This document shows, in pieces, positions 45,351-54,911 of a stretch of DNA of 64,000 nt. This DNA comes from an uncultured Flavobacteriales bacterium (GTDB lineage Bacteria; Bacteroidota; Bacteroidia; CAIKAF01): positions 1 to 64,000 of the forward strand of contig CAIKAF010000025.1 in NCBI GenBank assembly GCA_903825395.1, read 5' to 3'. Under the pieces are notes generated by a model, which made no database searches, was not told the origin of the DNA, and was given only the letters and a program-made list of their open reading frames with translations. A program made the position numbers and the translations under genes. Position 1 is the stretch's first letter, and each line of letters opens with the position of its first letter.

Positions 45351-45796
45351 TTTTTTGCCAGCATTTCCAACAAATGGCTCAAATAGGTCGCGTCTTCTTC
45401 CCCGTAATAATTAAAGTCGGTTGAATCTAAATCGAGCACGCCTACAATTTGTTGATTTACCCGAAAAGGTACAACAATTTCAGCGTTGCTGGCGGGACTA
45501 CAGGCAATGTGCCCTGGGAAGGCATGTACATCGGGAACGATGAGGCTTCGGTTTTCGTTCCAGGCGGTACCGCAAACTCCTTTTCCTTTTGCGATGCGTG
45601 TGCAGGCTACGGGGCCTTGAAATGGACCAAGGATAAGCTCTTCTCCGCGCACGAAATAAAAGCCTGTCCACCAATTTCCAAGTCCTTCATGCAATACGGC
45701 GATGAGGTTGGCTGCTGCCGGTAAAAAATAGGCTTCGTCTTTAAATAGAGCCTCGGTTTGCCGAACGAGATGCTTGTAGGTCGCTTTTCGATCCAC
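45329..45796 (-). CDS. free methionine-(R)-sulfoxide reductase (GAF domain)
   Basis: A 155-residue GAF-domain enzyme that reduces free Met-R-sulfoxide with thioredoxin. The three cysteines C65, C75 and C99 have exactly the 10 and 24 spacing of the yeast and E. coli enzymes (PVACTRI, GVCGTAW, HIACSPAS). GEEDATYLSHL at the end is also typical. It uses a GTG start 6 bases after nqrF, so it is probably part of the nqr transcript, linking respiration to oxidative damage repair. Confidence 0.92.
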   Translation of the reverse strand: MDRKATYKHLVRQTEALFKDEAYFLPAAANLIAVLHEGLGNWWTGFYFVRGEELILGPFQGPVACTRIAKGKGVCGTAWNENRSLIVPDVHAFPGHIACSPASNAEIVVPFRVNQQIVGVLDLDSTDFNYYGEEDATYLSHLLEMLAKKWEGKLL

Positions 45797-45802
45797 GGGG
45801 AA

Positions 45803-47110
45803 TTAGCCACCAAAGTCGTCGAAGGCCACATGCTCGGGGGGAACACCCCAATCGTCGCACATTTTAACTACTGCCTGGTTCATCATGGGAGGTCCGCAGA
45901 AATAAAACTCGATTTCTTCGGGTTCAGGATGCTTGCTTAGGTAGTTGTCGATGAAGGCTTGGTGAACGAATCCAAGGAATCCGTCTCCGGGGGCGTCAAG
46001 CGACTCCTTCACCTGCCAGTTGTCTTCGGGTGTAGGTTCAGACAAGACCACGTAGAACTTAAAGTTGGGGAACTCTTGTTCAATCTTGCGGAAATGGTCG
46101 ATGTAGAACAATTCGCGCTTAGATCGGCCTCCATACCAATACGACACCTTGCGGTTGCTTTTCAGGGTGTGGAACAGGTGGAAGATGTGGGCACGCAAGG
46201 GAGCCATACCGGCACCTCCGCCCACGTACACCATTTCTTTGTCGGTGTTTTTGATGAAGAATTCACCGTAGGGGCCGGAGATGGTTACTTTATCTCCGGG
46301 TTTGCGGCTAAATACATAGCTGGAGCAGATGCCAGGAGGCACGTTCATCCAGCGGTTGTTGGCCCGATCCCATGGTGGAGTAGCAATCCGAATGTTCAAC
46401 ATGATGATGTTTCCTTCGGCGGGGTGATTGGCCATGGAATAAGCGCGGAAGATGGGCTCTTTGCTGTCAAGGGTAAGGTCCCAAAGGTTGAATTTATCCC
46501 AATCTTCTTTAAACTTATCTGGACCTGCAGGATCTTCAGGATGAGGAGTGATGTCGAAATCCTTGAAGTTGGTTTGGAAGGCCGGTACATCCACCTGAAT
46601 GTAACCACCTGCCTGAAAATCAAGCGTTTCTCCTTCGGGCAAACGAACAATAAATTCTTTGATGAAGGTGGCTACGTTGTAATTGGAAACCACTTCGCAC
46701 TCCCATTTTTTAATTCCGAAGATTTCTTCCGGAATTTGAATGTTCATGTCTTGTTTCACCTTAACCTGGCAACCTAGTCTCCAGTTTTCTTTTATTTCTT
46801 TGCGTGAAAAATAGGGGGCTTCGGTGGGAAGAATGTCGCCTCCGCCTTCCATGACCTGACAACGGCACATGGCGCAGGTTCCGCCTCCGCCGCAAGCAGA
46901 GGGCAAGAAAATTTTTGCATTGCCAAGAGTTGACAACAGCGTGCCACCCGCAGACACTTCAATAGGTTCTTGACCGTTAATTGTAATTCGTACGGGGCCT
47001 GTTTGAGTCAGTTTTGACTTGGCAAAAAGAAGCAAGGCTACCAACAAAATGATGATGGTTAAGAAGACGGCTACTGCCGCAATCAAAAGCGTTGTTGAAC
47101 TTGGGCTCAT
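45803..47110 (-). CDS. nqrF: Na+-translocating NADH:quinone reductase subunit F
   Basis: The electron-entry subunit: oxidises NADH via FAD and passes electrons to a [2Fe-2S] cluster. 435 residues: an N-terminal transmembrane helix (about 5-28), the plant-type ferredoxin domain with [12 protein letters not shown] (three cluster Cys) and a further Cys near 110, the FAD-binding RAYSMANHP, and the NADH domain with [12 protein letters not shown] and the terminal YFCGPPMM. The length is close to NqrF elsewhere. Last subunit gene of the operon. Confidence 0.97.
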   Translation of the reverse strand: MSPSSTTLLIAAVAVFLTIIILLVALLLFAKSKLTQTGPVRITINGQEPIEVSAGGTLLSTLGNAKIFLPSACGGGGTCAMCRCQVMEGGGDILPTEAPYFSRKEIKENWRLGCQVKVKQDMNIQIPEEIFGIKKWECEVVSNYNVATFIKEFIVRLPEGETLDFQAGGYIQVDVPAFQTNFKDFDITPHPEDPAGPDKFKEDWDKFNLWDLTLDSKEPIFRAYSMANHPAEGNIIMLNIRIATPPWDRANNRWMNVPPGICSSYVFSRKPGDKVTISGPYGEFFIKNTDKEMVYVGGGAGMAPLRAHIFHLFHTLKSNRKVSYWYGGRSKRELFYIDHFRKIEQEFPNFKFYVVLSEPTPEDNWQVKESLDAPGDGFLGFVHQAFIDNYLSKHPEPEEIEFYFCGPPMMNQAVVKMCDDWGVPPEHVAFDDFGG

Positions 47111-47131
47111 AGGGTTAAGTTGCTGTCAAGA

Positions 47132-47746
47132 TTATATTTTAATTCCACTAAAGCTAAGGAATGCGATGCCCATCAAACCGGTTAGGATGAAAGCAATTCC
47201 AAGGCCTCGAAGAGGTGCTGGGATATTAGAATAGCGAAGTTTTTCGCGGATAGCGGCCAGGGCTACGATGGCAAATGCCCAGCCCACGCCGCTGCCAACG
47301 GCATAAACGGTGGCCTGGCCCAAACTTGGGAAGTCTTTTTCTTGCATAAACAAAGCGCCCCCTAAAATAGAGCAGTTAACAGCAATCAGTGGCAAAAAGA
47401 TGCCAAGTGAAGAGTACAGAGCTGGGGTAAATTTCTCAACCGCCATTTCAACCAATTGAACAACGGCTGCAATTACAGCGATAAACATAATGAAGGACAA
47501 AAACCCAAGATTAACGTCCTTCAGACTATCGCCCATCCAAGAAAGGGCTCCTGCCTTCAGCAAATAATTTTCCAACAGATAGTTGATGGGAATCGTGACC
47601 GCCAAAACGAAAATAACGGCAATTCCAAGGCCAAGGGCCGTATTTACTTTTTTAGATACGGCCAAATAGGAACACATGCCTAAGAAATAGGCAAAAATCA
47701 TGTTCTCGATAAAAATCGACCGTACAAATATGTTTACTAGTTCCAT
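47132..47746 (-). CDS. nqrE: Na+-translocating NADH:quinone reductase subunit E
   Basis: A 204-residue membrane subunit with six transmembrane helices. It begins MELVNIFVRSIFIENMIFAY, has the characteristic FLGMCSYLAVSKK, and NCSILGGALFMQE with the Cys that coordinates the inter-subunit Fe of NqrD/E. Adjacent to nqrD (19-base gap) and nqrF (21-base gap) in the operon. Confidence 0.97.
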   Translation of the reverse strand: MELVNIFVRSIFIENMIFAYFLGMCSYLAVSKKVNTALGLGIAVIFVLAVTIPINYLLENYLLKAGALSWMGDSLKDVNLGFLSFIMFIAVIAAVVQLVEMAVEKFTPALYSSLGIFLPLIAVNCSILGGALFMQEKDFPSLGQATVYAVGSGVGWAFAIVALAAIREKLRYSNIPAPLRGLGIAFILTGLMGIAFLSFSGIKI

Positions 47747-47765
47747 GGTAATGCTGAACTTAAGG

Positions 47766-48434
47766 TTAATTGGCTTCGATTAATTTTTGGTTCTTACTGC
47801 GCTGAATCCAAATGATAATACCCACCATGATTAATGCCATAGGAGGAAGAACAAATAATCCATTGTGTTTGTAGCCAAGATCTAGAGCCCATTGGCCAAT
47901 GATTGGGAATCCGAGAATGCTACCACTTCCTAGTAGTTCGCGAACGGCAGCAACGGCCACAAGAATTAGGGAATAACCAAGGCCATTACCAATTCCATCT
48001 AAAACAGAGGGCCCTGGCTTGTTGGCTAAAGCAAAAGCTTCTAGGCGGCCCATTACGATGCAGTTTGTAATGATTAGCCCCACAAAAACCGATAATTCTT
48101 TACTTACATCGTAAGCATACGCTTTTAGAGCCTGATCAACCACGGTAACCAAGGCCGCTACGACTACGAGCTGAACGATAATTCGCACTCGACTTGGAAT
48201 TAAATTTCGAATCAGAGAGATAACGAAATTGCCCATAGCCACCACAAAAGTGAGGCCCAAACACATAAATAAAGCTGGTTTTACTTGAACCGTTACAGCT
48301 AGGGCGGAACAAATACCCAAAACCTGAACAGTGATAGGGTTGTCGTCGTTCAGCGGATCGGTTATTAACTTCCGGTCTTTGGCGGTAAACAGCGGTTTCC
48401 GCACCTTTTCAATTGCGATGGTTTCCGTGCTCAT
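47766..48434 (-). CDS. nqrD: Na+-translocating NADH:quinone reductase subunit D
   Basis: A 222-residue homologue of NqrE with six transmembrane helices and an inverted topology. It has LGICSALAVTVQVKPA and FVGLIITNCIVMGRLEAFAL; its Cys (LGIC) and the one in TNC contribute to the Fe site at the D/E interface. It starts 2 bases after nqrC ends. Confidence 0.97.
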   Translation of the reverse strand: MSTETIAIEKVRKPLFTAKDRKLITDPLNDDNPITVQVLGICSALAVTVQVKPALFMCLGLTFVVAMGNFVISLIRNLIPSRVRIIVQLVVVAALVTVVDQALKAYAYDVSKELSVFVGLIITNCIVMGRLEAFALANKPGPSVLDGIGNGLGYSLILVAVAAVRELLGSGSILGFPIIGQWALDLGYKHNGLFVLPPMALIMVGIIIWIQRSKNQKLIEAN

Positions 48435-48436
48435 GG

Positions 48437-49222
48437 TTAAGGTATTACTACGTTTGAGGTCAAATTAGCCTGTTGGGCTGTTGAGAGAAGTCCAGACTTT
48501 TTAATAAAAGCATCAAAGGCTTTAAGGTATTTTTGAAGCATATTATTGACGCCGTCAGAGGTAATTGTACCTCCAGAAATACCATTTACCACGTGTTTAT
48601 ACCCCTCACTAGTTTCGGGAGTTTTGCCTTTTTTCTCAACAAATACCCCTCGAAATTCAGATTCTTGGTATATTTTTTTCCCTTTGGAGAGGGCGAATTG
48701 ATCCTGGAAAATAGCTTGTTTAATTTCAGCTCCTAATCCAGGGGTTTCACCTTTATGGTCGAAGATAGCGTAGTAAACAGAATTCAAATCTGACTCAATA
48801 GCAATGTAACCCCAAATTGGACCCCATAAGCCGGTTCCTCTCATGCCTAGAATGTAACGCGTGGTGGAACCGTCTTGAAAGATGAACATGGGGTACATTT
48901 GTTCGGCCTCTGGTTTTTTCATTTCCTTAGCCAAATCCAGATTGAAGGCATCTATACCTACAACTTCGGCCCCATCGGCCTTATACACTTTGGATTGTTT
49001 GATGAATTTATCAAACTGTTCATCGGCTTCTTCACGGGTCAAGGATTTGCCAAGGGCAGCAGATAAGATGTTTTGACGCTTTTCCATCTCCACACTTTTT
49101 TCATATGGCGCATTGGTGATTTCAAAAACCACAGTGAGCAATACGCCCACCAATACGACCAGCACCGCTGAGAAGATCAGCGTGTAGCTATTGCTTTCTT
49201 TATTAACCATGGGTTGCGACAT
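48437..49222 (-). CDS. nqrC: Na+-translocating NADH:quinone reductase subunit C
   Basis: 261 residues. One transmembrane helix (about 12-32), then a periplasmic FMN domain. The covalent FMN-threonine motif is SGGTITSDG, followed by VNNMLQKYL. PxGLWGPI appears as TGLWGPIWGYIA. The start at 49222 overlaps nqrB by 20 bases; an internal ATG at 49210 (MVNKESNSYTL) is also plausible. Confidence 0.96.
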   Translation of the reverse strand: MSQPMVNKESNSYTLIFSAVLVVLVGVLLTVVFEITNAPYEKSVEMEKRQNILSAALGKSLTREEADEQFDKFIKQSKVYKADGAEVVGIDAFNLDLAKEMKKPEAEQMYPMFIFQDGSTTRYILGMRGTGLWGPIWGYIAIESDLNSVYYAIFDHKGETPGLGAEIKQAIFQDQFALSKGKKIYQESEFRGVFVEKKGKTPETSEGYKHVVNGISGGTITSDGVNNMLQKYLKAFDAFIKKSGLLSTAQQANLTSNVVIP

Positions 49223-50408
49223 TTAGACGTTTTAAACGACGATTGATGTTCCCTTGAACCACATAGTGGTCAATCAAAGGAGCCATAACGTTCATAAACA
49301 GAATGGCAAGCATCATGCCTTCTGGATAAGCGGGGTTTAGCACGCGAATAATAACAGCTAAAACACCGATTAAGAATCCATATATGTATTTTCCTGTGGG
49401 TGTTTGAGCGGCTGTTACTGGATCGGTAGCCATAAACACTGCCCCGAAAGCAAAACCACCAAAAATCAAATGGTAATAGGGAGGAATTGCTAAATAGGCA
49501 TTTTCAGGAAAGGCACCGCTAAATCCATTCAACAGATATCCCATGGCCAATCCGCCTAAAGCAACGGAAGCCATGATTCTCCAGCTTCCAATGCCGGTAA
49601 TCATTAAAATGGCGGCACCAATTAGAATGGCTAGCGTACTAGTTTCGCCAACCGACCCCGGAATTAAACCGATAAAGCCAGCCCACAAAAAATCAGCCTG
49701 TGAAGCAAAAGACTGGCCGCCCATCGCGGCAACATCTCCGCCAGCTTTAGCAAACTGAGCCAGAGCCGTTTCGCCGGTGTATCCATTCACCACTTGGTCA
49801 GAAACGCCAGAAATCCATACTTTATCTCCTGAAATGTCGGCCGGATAGGCAAAGAACAAAAAGGCCCGAGCCGTTAAGGCCACGTTCAAAATGTTCATTC
49901 CCGTACCACCAAACACTTCTTTTCCAATAACTACGGCAAAAATCACCGCCAAGGCGAGCATCCACAAAGGCAAATCGGGAGGACACACCAAAGGAATCAA
50001 CATGCCGGATACCAAATACCCTTCATTGATTTGATGGCCTTTAATGATGCAGAATACAAACTCAACACCCAAACCTACACCATACGAAACCACCACCAAT
50101 GGAAGCACCTTCCACATTCCATACAGGAACATATCCATGAATGCGGCTTGTTCGCCCAAGGCCAGGAAGTGCTGATAACCAACATTGTACATTCCGAACA
50201 ATAGGGCGGGTACCATGGCCAAAATCACCATTGACATGGTGCGTTTTAAATCTATTCCGTCGCGGATATGAGCTCCTTTGTGGGTGGCATGGCCGGGGGT
50301 GAATAAAAAGGTGGCGAAGCCATCAAACAAGGGCCAATACTTCCTCCATTTTCCTCCTTCGGCAAAATGGGGTTCAAAGTTCTCAACGATTCTTTTCAGG
50401 GGTTTCAT
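49203..50408 (-). CDS. nqrB: Na+-translocating NADH:quinone reductase subunit B
   Basis: The 401-residue core membrane subunit with about ten transmembrane helices, covalent FMN and riboflavin. It opens MKPLKRIVENFEPHFAEGGK. VFGGTGMNILNVALTARAFL is the conserved quinone-site region, and GYTGETALAQ contains the FMN-linked Thr in an S/T-G-x-T motif. The C-terminus overlaps the nqrC start. Confidence 0.96.
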   Translation of the reverse strand: MKPLKRIVENFEPHFAEGGKWRKYWPLFDGFATFLFTPGHATHKGAHIRDGIDLKRTMSMVILAMVPALLFGMYNVGYQHFLALGEQAAFMDMFLYGMWKVLPLVVVSYGVGLGVEFVFCIIKGHQINEGYLVSGMLIPLVCPPDLPLWMLALAVIFAVVIGKEVFGGTGMNILNVALTARAFLFFAYPADISGDKVWISGVSDQVVNGYTGETALAQFAKAGGDVAAMGGQSFASQADFLWAGFIGLIPGSVGETSTLAILIGAAILMITGIGSWRIMASVALGGLAMGYLLNGFSGAFPENAYLAIPPYYHLIFGGFAFGAVFMATDPVTAAQTPTGKYIYGFLIGVLAVIIRVLNPAYPEGMMLAILFMNVMAPLIDHYVVQGNINRRLKRLNVATHG

Positions 50409-50435
50409 ACTACCAAATCTGTTTTTGTATCGTGA

Positions 50436-51824
50436 TTAATGATGAACGGGTTCTTTGCGGCTATCTACCAATTCGCCGTACAGCAAATCGTGGGCAGCGC
50501 GCACCATACTTTGTGATTCAATTTTCGAGGTGCAGGCAAATTCGCACAAGGCAAAATCTTCGGGCGACACCTCATAGATTCCCAAATTCTCTTGCAATTC
50601 AATATCTCCGGTATGAATGGCTTTCAGCAATTGCACAGGATAAATATCCATGGGGAAAACCTTCTCGTATTCTCCGGTAACCACAAAGGCCCGGTGTTCG
50701 CCGTGCATGTTGGTGGTTAAGGCATACTTTTTAGAAGGCGTTAGCCAAGAGAAGAAGGTGCGGGATAAGCTAAACTTATCGAATCCGGGGGCTGCCCAAC
50801 CAAAAAATTCCCGGTGCTTCCCTTCAGGTATAATGGTTACCTGATGGTGGTAAAAACCAAGGTAACCCTCTTCTCCAACAGAATCGCCGGTTAGCGCATT
50901 GCCCGAAATAATGCGGTTGCCAAACTCGGTAGATTGCAGCTTGCGGTCTTTCAAAATAGAGGCCATGCTGCTGCCTTGAATGGCATCTACATAAACCGGG
51001 TTTTCAACCGATGAGCCAACTAAGGCCAGACGGCGGTGGCCATCAAAGCGGCCTTCAGCAACCAGGGTGCCAATGCGCGCCACGTCTTCTGCCTGAACAT
51101 ACCAGGCAAACTCACCTTTATTGATGGGCGAAATATGGTGCATTTGTACGCTCACATTTCCTGAAGGGTGTGGGCCATCAAAAATTACATGTTCAACGCC
51201 TGAAATGGAACTGCCGAATTGGGCGGAGTTCGATTTGGCATGTGTGGTCAAATACACTGGGGCTCCAGAAACCTTGGCTAGTACGTTCAGCCCTTTTTGA
51301 AAGGCATCCATTTTACCCTCCAGCAAAAATTCGATGGAAGGAGCTAAGGGAGCCGAATCAAAAGCGGGAACAACCACTGCTTTGGGTTTGATATCAGGAA
51401 AAGCTACCGCATCAAATGGTTTTGTGCGGATAAAAGCCCAAGCTCCGTGCGCGCACAGATATTCAGCCAAGGCAACGGCATCGGCTTGTTCAGCATCAAT
51501 TTGAGGAATCTGCGCCGACCGAATGGATTTATCGGCTAGAATTTTTATTCCCAAAAGTACCCGCTTCGGACCCCGTACCACTTCAACCACTTCTCCGCTC
51601 ACCGGAGAAACGACGCGGTAGGCCGGATTGTTTTTATCGAAAAACAAAGGAGTTCCCGCCAATACCTCATCGCCGGCTTGAACCAGCGTTTTTGGCTTAA
51701 TTCCCACAAAATCTGTGGGTTTAATCATAACGGTTTCGGGAGCGGAAGCCTGTTCCAAGGTCTTGGACGCTTCGCCCAGCAATTGGATGTTCAGGCCTTT
51801 TTTTAGGTGTATGGTTTTTGCCAT
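50436..51824 (-). CDS. nqrA: Na+-translocating NADH:quinone reductase subunit A
   Basis: The 462-residue cytoplasmic subunit, first gene of the six-gene operon. It opens with KTIHLKKGLNIQLLGEAS, and has PKTLVQAGDEVLAGTPLFFD and the RPVSPVSGE-like VVSPVSGEVVEVVRGPKR loop, both typical of NqrA. It participates in quinone binding with NqrB. A -7 element 27 bases before the start is likely the operon promoter. Confidence 0.96.
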   Translation of the reverse strand: MAKTIHLKKGLNIQLLGEASKTLEQASAPETVMIKPTDFVGIKPKTLVQAGDEVLAGTPLFFDKNNPAYRVVSPVSGEVVEVVRGPKRVLLGIKILADKSIRSAQIPQIDAEQADAVALAEYLCAHGAWAFIRTKPFDAVAFPDIKPKAVVVPAFDSAPLAPSIEFLLEGKMDAFQKGLNVLAKVSGAPVYLTTHAKSNSAQFGSSISGVEHVIFDGPHPSGNVSVQMHHISPINKGEFAWYVQAEDVARIGTLVAEGRFDGHRRLALVGSSVENPVYVDAIQGSSMASILKDRKLQSTEFGNRIISGNALTGDSVGEEGYLGFYHHQVTIIPEGKHREFFGWAAPGFDKFSLSRTFFSWLTPSKKYALTTNMHGEHRAFVVTGEYEKVFPMDIYPVQLLKAIHTGDIELQENLGIYEVSPEDFALCEFACTSKIESQSMVRAAHDLLYGELVDSRKEPVHH

Positions 51825-51851
51825 GCCTCTGTATGTAACTTAAGTTGCGTG

Positions 51852-51859
51852 CAAATTTA
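51852..51859 (-). promoter_or_regulatory. -7 promoter element of the nqr operon
   Basis: The minus strand reads TAAATTTG, an exact TAnnTTTG match, 27 bases before the nqrA ATG. Confidence 0.55.
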
Positions 51860-52030
51860 GAAATATCTTTACATGTGCCTCTGTCCTTTGGCTCGAAAAC
51901 ATAAAAATCTTTCCGCCGCCACTAGAACACCTTACTTTATGGGAACACCGCATCTGGAAAAAGGGTTCAGGCGGGGGCTGATTTTTTAATGGGGAATTAG
52001 GGTTTGAGGCACCCGCGCCCCTGACCGCTC

Positions 52031-52140
52031 CGGAAAGCCCACAGGGCAAGGGCCCAGCACTGCCGGAGCGAGGAGGCGACCAAGGGGAGCCACCGCAGCC
52101 CGTTGCAGTGCCGGCCCTGGCCCGAGGACTTGCAGGTAGG
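52031..52140 (+). repeat. R6: divergent GC-rich R element
   Basis: It keeps the R core (CGAGGAGGCGACCAAGGGGA then GCCACCGCAGCCC). Arms GGGCCCAGCACTGC (52050-52063) and GCAGTGCCGGCCC (52105-52117) are complementary. The ends differ from the standard (CGGAAAGCCC on the left; GAGGACTTGCAGG on the right), so it may be a hybrid with a related repeat type. It lies between the divergent nqrA and lipoprotein genes; 51860-52030 contains no gene. Confidence 0.75.
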
Positions 52141-52231
52141 GCAGGAAAAGGCGCCCTAAAAAAAATTAAAAAGTTGCGTTAAGCCCTTGCGAGTCAGGCA
52201 ATCTCTTCCGTACTTTGCAAAAAACAAAACC

Positions 52232-52621
52232 ATGAAACGCATTCTATCTACTTTGCTGCTGGGACTTGTCATTTTGTTCAGCTCCTGCGAAAAATCGACT
52301 ACCGACTGGCTGGTTGAGCGCCCCTGGGAAGTTCAATCGCTGACGGCCGCCGGCACAGATATTCTACCCTTCGTTTCACAGGGGCAGCCCGTTTCTTTGA
52401 TTATGGATCGGGAAGGAAATTTTGATTTGGATTTGGTGGCCATTCAAATTGCCGGCACCTGGTCGCTGTCAGAAGATGAAAAGCAATTGATCGTAGAAGG
52501 CGAAGGCCAAACGACTACTTGGAGCATTCAAACCTTAAAGGAAGGGGAATTGAGAATGAGTACCAACCTGGACTTGATGGGCATTCCTCAGAACGTGCAG
52601 TTGTACGCCATTCAGCAATAA
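52232..52621 (+). CDS. small lipoprotein, lipocalin-like
   Basis: A 129-residue lipoprotein starting at 52232 with the signal MKRILSTLLLGLVILFSSC. The mature part (WLVERPWEVQSLTAAGTDIL, then WSLSEDEKQLIVEGEGQTTT) resembles the small lipocalin-like domain of many Bacteroidota lipoproteins, in which an opening W-L...W sequence is followed by a beta-barrel. The function is unknown. A weak promoter-like TACTTTG lies at 52211-52217. An upstream ATG at 52187 adds 15 residues ahead of the signal peptide and is rejected. Confidence 0.65.
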   Translation: MKRILSTLLLGLVILFSSCEKSTTDWLVERPWEVQSLTAAGTDILPFVSQGQPVSLIMDREGNFDLDLVAIQIAGTWSLSEDEKQLIVEGEGQTTTWSIQTLKEGELRMSTNLDLMGIPQNVQLYAIQQ

Positions 52622-52694
52622 TTCGCGCATTTTTCGGGGAAAAGAGGCTTGGCGCAGAATGCGCCGTTGTTGGCTTTTGCCCAAAAGAAAAGTT

Positions 52695-52702
52695 TACCTT
52701 TG
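52695..52702 (+). promoter_or_regulatory. -7 promoter element of the FKBP gene
   Basis: TACCTTTG is an exact TAnnTTTG match, 15 bases before ATG 52718, and it lies inside the longer open frame, so translation should not begin at 52649. Confidence 0.65.
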
Positions 52703-52717
52703 GGCAAAACCATCCCT

Positions 52718-53221
52718 ATGAATATTGAAAAAGATGCGGTGGTAGGCATTACCTACACCCTAAAAGAAGCCAACAGCGGCGATGTGGTCGAAACGGTAAC
52801 CGAGGCGCAACCCTTTTATTTTTTGTTCGGTTTCGGCAATTTGCTGGAAGAGTTTGAAGGAAATTTGCAGGGCAAGCGCAGCGGAGATTCCTTTGATTTT
52901 AAGCTGAGTCCAGAACAGGCATACGGGCCTGTTGACAGTACAGCCATTGTAGATTTGCCTGTTTCGGCCTTTATGATTCAGGGGCGGTTTGCCGAAGAAT
53001 ACGTGAAAGAGGGCGAAACCATTCAAATGCAGGATCCCGATGGCAATGCGCTTCCCGGAAAGGTGCTGAAGCGCGGGCTGGAAACGGTGACCATCGATTT
53101 CAATCATCCGATGGCAGGCAAGCATTTGCATTTCGCCGGCACGGTGGTAGAGGTGCGCTCAGCCACGGAAGAAGAGCTGGATCATGGCCACGTGCATGGT
53201 CCCGGCGGACATCACCATTGA
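52718..53221 (+). CDS. SlyD-type FKBP peptidyl-prolyl isomerase
   Basis: A 167-residue cytoplasmic PPIase and chaperone. The FKBP part (GITYTLKEANSGDVVETV, then PFYFLFGFGNLLEEFEGNL and DFKLSPEQAYGPVDS) encloses an insert-in-flap chaperone domain (about 70-125). HPMAGKHLHFAGTVVEV closes the FKBP fold. The tail DHGHVHGPGGHHH is a His-rich metal-binding end like that of SlyD, so it may also handle nickel. The promoter at 52695 sets the start at MNIEKD. Confidence 0.93.
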   Translation: MNIEKDAVVGITYTLKEANSGDVVETVTEAQPFYFLFGFGNLLEEFEGNLQGKRSGDSFDFKLSPEQAYGPVDSTAIVDLPVSAFMIQGRFAEEYVKEGETIQMQDPDGNALPGKVLKRGLETVTIDFNHPMAGKHLHFAGTVVEVRSATEEELDHGHVHGPGGHHH

Positions 53222-53240
53222 TTTTTTTTTGGGGGGGGGA

Positions 53241-53382
53241 ATTCGGGCTTTCAGGGGTAGTCCGCGTCCAAACGGGGCGGCCCCAGCGGCTTTGCGTGGG
53301 CTCCTAAAGTCGCCTCCGCAGCTCGCGGGCCCGGCCCGTTCGGCCTTGCGTGCTACCCTCTTCAATCCCGCCCCCGGCCGCC
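53241..53382 (-). repeat. R7: GC-rich intergenic R element
   Basis: R element in the minus orientation between the convergent ends of the FKBP and CotH genes. On the plus strand it has ATTCGGGCTTTCAGGGGTAG, the core GTGGGCTCCTAAAGTCGCCTC and TTCAATCCCGCCCCCGG. Arms CAAACGGGGCGGCCCC and GGGCCCGGCCCGTTCG are complementary with some mismatches. Confidence 0.8.
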
Positions 53383-53400
53383 TCAAACCCAAAGCGGGAA

Positions 53401-54906
53401 TCACTTTTTTAGAATGCGAAAGGGCGAAGCATTGGCCCGATGCAACAGGTACATACCGGCCGGGAAATCCGCCAGGTCAATGTAGGGCTGAATCAAAGGT
53501 CCCTCCCACCAAACGCGGCCCCAAATGTCTGTAATTCTTAGGGGCTCAGGTCCAGATTCCACGTTCAGCCAAAACCGGCCATCGGTTGGATTTGGTCCAC
53601 CCGGCGCTTGGCCAAGGTCTTGAATGCCCAATCCCTGCAGTTGAGTTAAAGCCGAGGCATGCCGAGAAGAAATATAGGGCTTAACCGCCCAAATGTCGGA
53701 GTTTACACTGAAATTCTGACTCCATCGCTGTTCGTCGCCCAAGTAAGCATTGCTGCCATTGTAATTGGGGTCTTGAGCAATAAAAGGTTGCAATTTTAAG
53801 CGCAAACTGTCCAGCCGAGGAAACAAATGCCCGGGATTAAAGACGGTGGCCAGATGCTGTTCCACATAGCCTTCAAAATCTGCGCGGAATTGGCTGTTGG
53901 CCAAAATTTTGTAAGCCAAGGGCGCATCGGCCGTTGTGCCATTCCCCCATTGATGAATGTCGCGGTCGTCCACATCCGGGCAAACGTTCCAATGGATTCC
54001 AAAGGTGTTATCCATGTCGAACGGAAAGTACTCCCAACGCCCGGCCTGAGGGGCCCAATACAGGTAGTAGTTGTTTTTGTTGAAGTAGTAATTGTCCCAA
54101 TGTCCAATTAGAATTTCCATGGCTAGGGCTTTGAGGAAGCCTTGAACATTGAATCGGCTGTCAATCCCGGCCGAGAACTGGCTGCTGCTGCTTTGATGAA
54201 TAAACTGAATAAAATCAAGTAAGCCGGAATAATCGTCGCCGGCTTCCAGGGTTTTTAAGTCGTAAGCGCGCTCATTGAGGGGCGATGGATTTACGATGTT
54301 TTTATAGGTTTGTTCCAGTGGGCCTTCCCAGCCCAGATTGGCGGGCCAGGTGCATTTAAACAATGGGCCCAGAGGATTGCTGCCAAATCGAGTTTGCACA
54401 AACATTTGGTCGGCATATTCCGACAAAATGCGCAGTCCTTGGTATTGTCCGTTGATGTAGAGGGCCACAGGATTGCAGCGTGGAACAGAAATCCCGGCTT
54501 TTTCCATCAAATACGCGGCGGTCAGCTCACGCGCCATAGAGGGGTCGTTTCGTGAGCCATTCAGAGCCAGGTGTTTGTGGCCTTGCAGGGTTTGGCCGGG
54601 CAGCCATTGGTTGATGTCGATTCGGTAGCTGAGTTTTCCGGTTGGCGCATTTCTCGAGGTGTTTCCGCGCAGCCGAATGGCAACAGGGGCAAGAGTATCC
54701 GACTGGTCGTACACCAAGGTGCAAAGGAATTCCCGATTGGTCCATCGTTCTGCCGAACTCCACAGCAGGTTTAAGGAATCTGAGCTTAGTTGAATGTCGA
54801 TGCGGTGTACCTGTTCGTCGAACAGCGTTCCATTGGACGGGTAAATGGCATGCTGAGCGAAAGCCGCAGTAGAAGCGAAGGCGAGTAGAAAACAGCGCAG
54901 CAACAT
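53401..54906 (-). CDS. secreted CotH-family protein
   Basis: A 501-residue exported protein (signal MLLRCFLLAFASTAAFA). It belongs to the CotH kinase family: IRLRGNTSR near residue 90, HLALNGSRNDPSMARELTAA, GLRILSEYADQMF, MEILIGHWDNYYFNKNNYYL and EYFPFDMDNTFGIHW with the metal-binding Asp residues. Members are atypical protein kinases that phosphorylate secreted proteins or act as structural coat proteins. A C-terminal stretch (LRITDIWGRVWWEG ... GMYLL) resembles a T9SS type A domain. The start at 54906 follows a -7 element by 5 bases; a longer frame to 55014 crosses an S element. Confidence 0.85.
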   Translation of the reverse strand: MLLRCFLLAFASTAAFAQHAIYPSNGTLFDEQVHRIDIQLSSDSLNLLWSSAERWTNREFLCTLVYDQSDTLAPVAIRLRGNTSRNAPTGKLSYRIDINQWLPGQTLQGHKHLALNGSRNDPSMARELTAAYLMEKAGISVPRCNPVALYINGQYQGLRILSEYADQMFVQTRFGSNPLGPLFKCTWPANLGWEGPLEQTYKNIVNPSPLNERAYDLKTLEAGDDYSGLLDFIQFIHQSSSSQFSAGIDSRFNVQGFLKALAMEILIGHWDNYYFNKNNYYLYWAPQAGRWEYFPFDMDNTFGIHWNVCPDVDDRDIHQWGNGTTADAPLAYKILANSQFRADFEGYVEQHLATVFNPGHLFPRLDSLRLKLQPFIAQDPNYNGSNAYLGDEQRWSQNFSVNSDIWAVKPYISSRHASALTQLQGLGIQDLGQAPGGPNPTDGRFWLNVESGPEPLRITDIWGRVWWEGPLIQPYIDLADFPAGMYLLHRANASPFRILKK

Positions 54907-54911
54907 AATGT

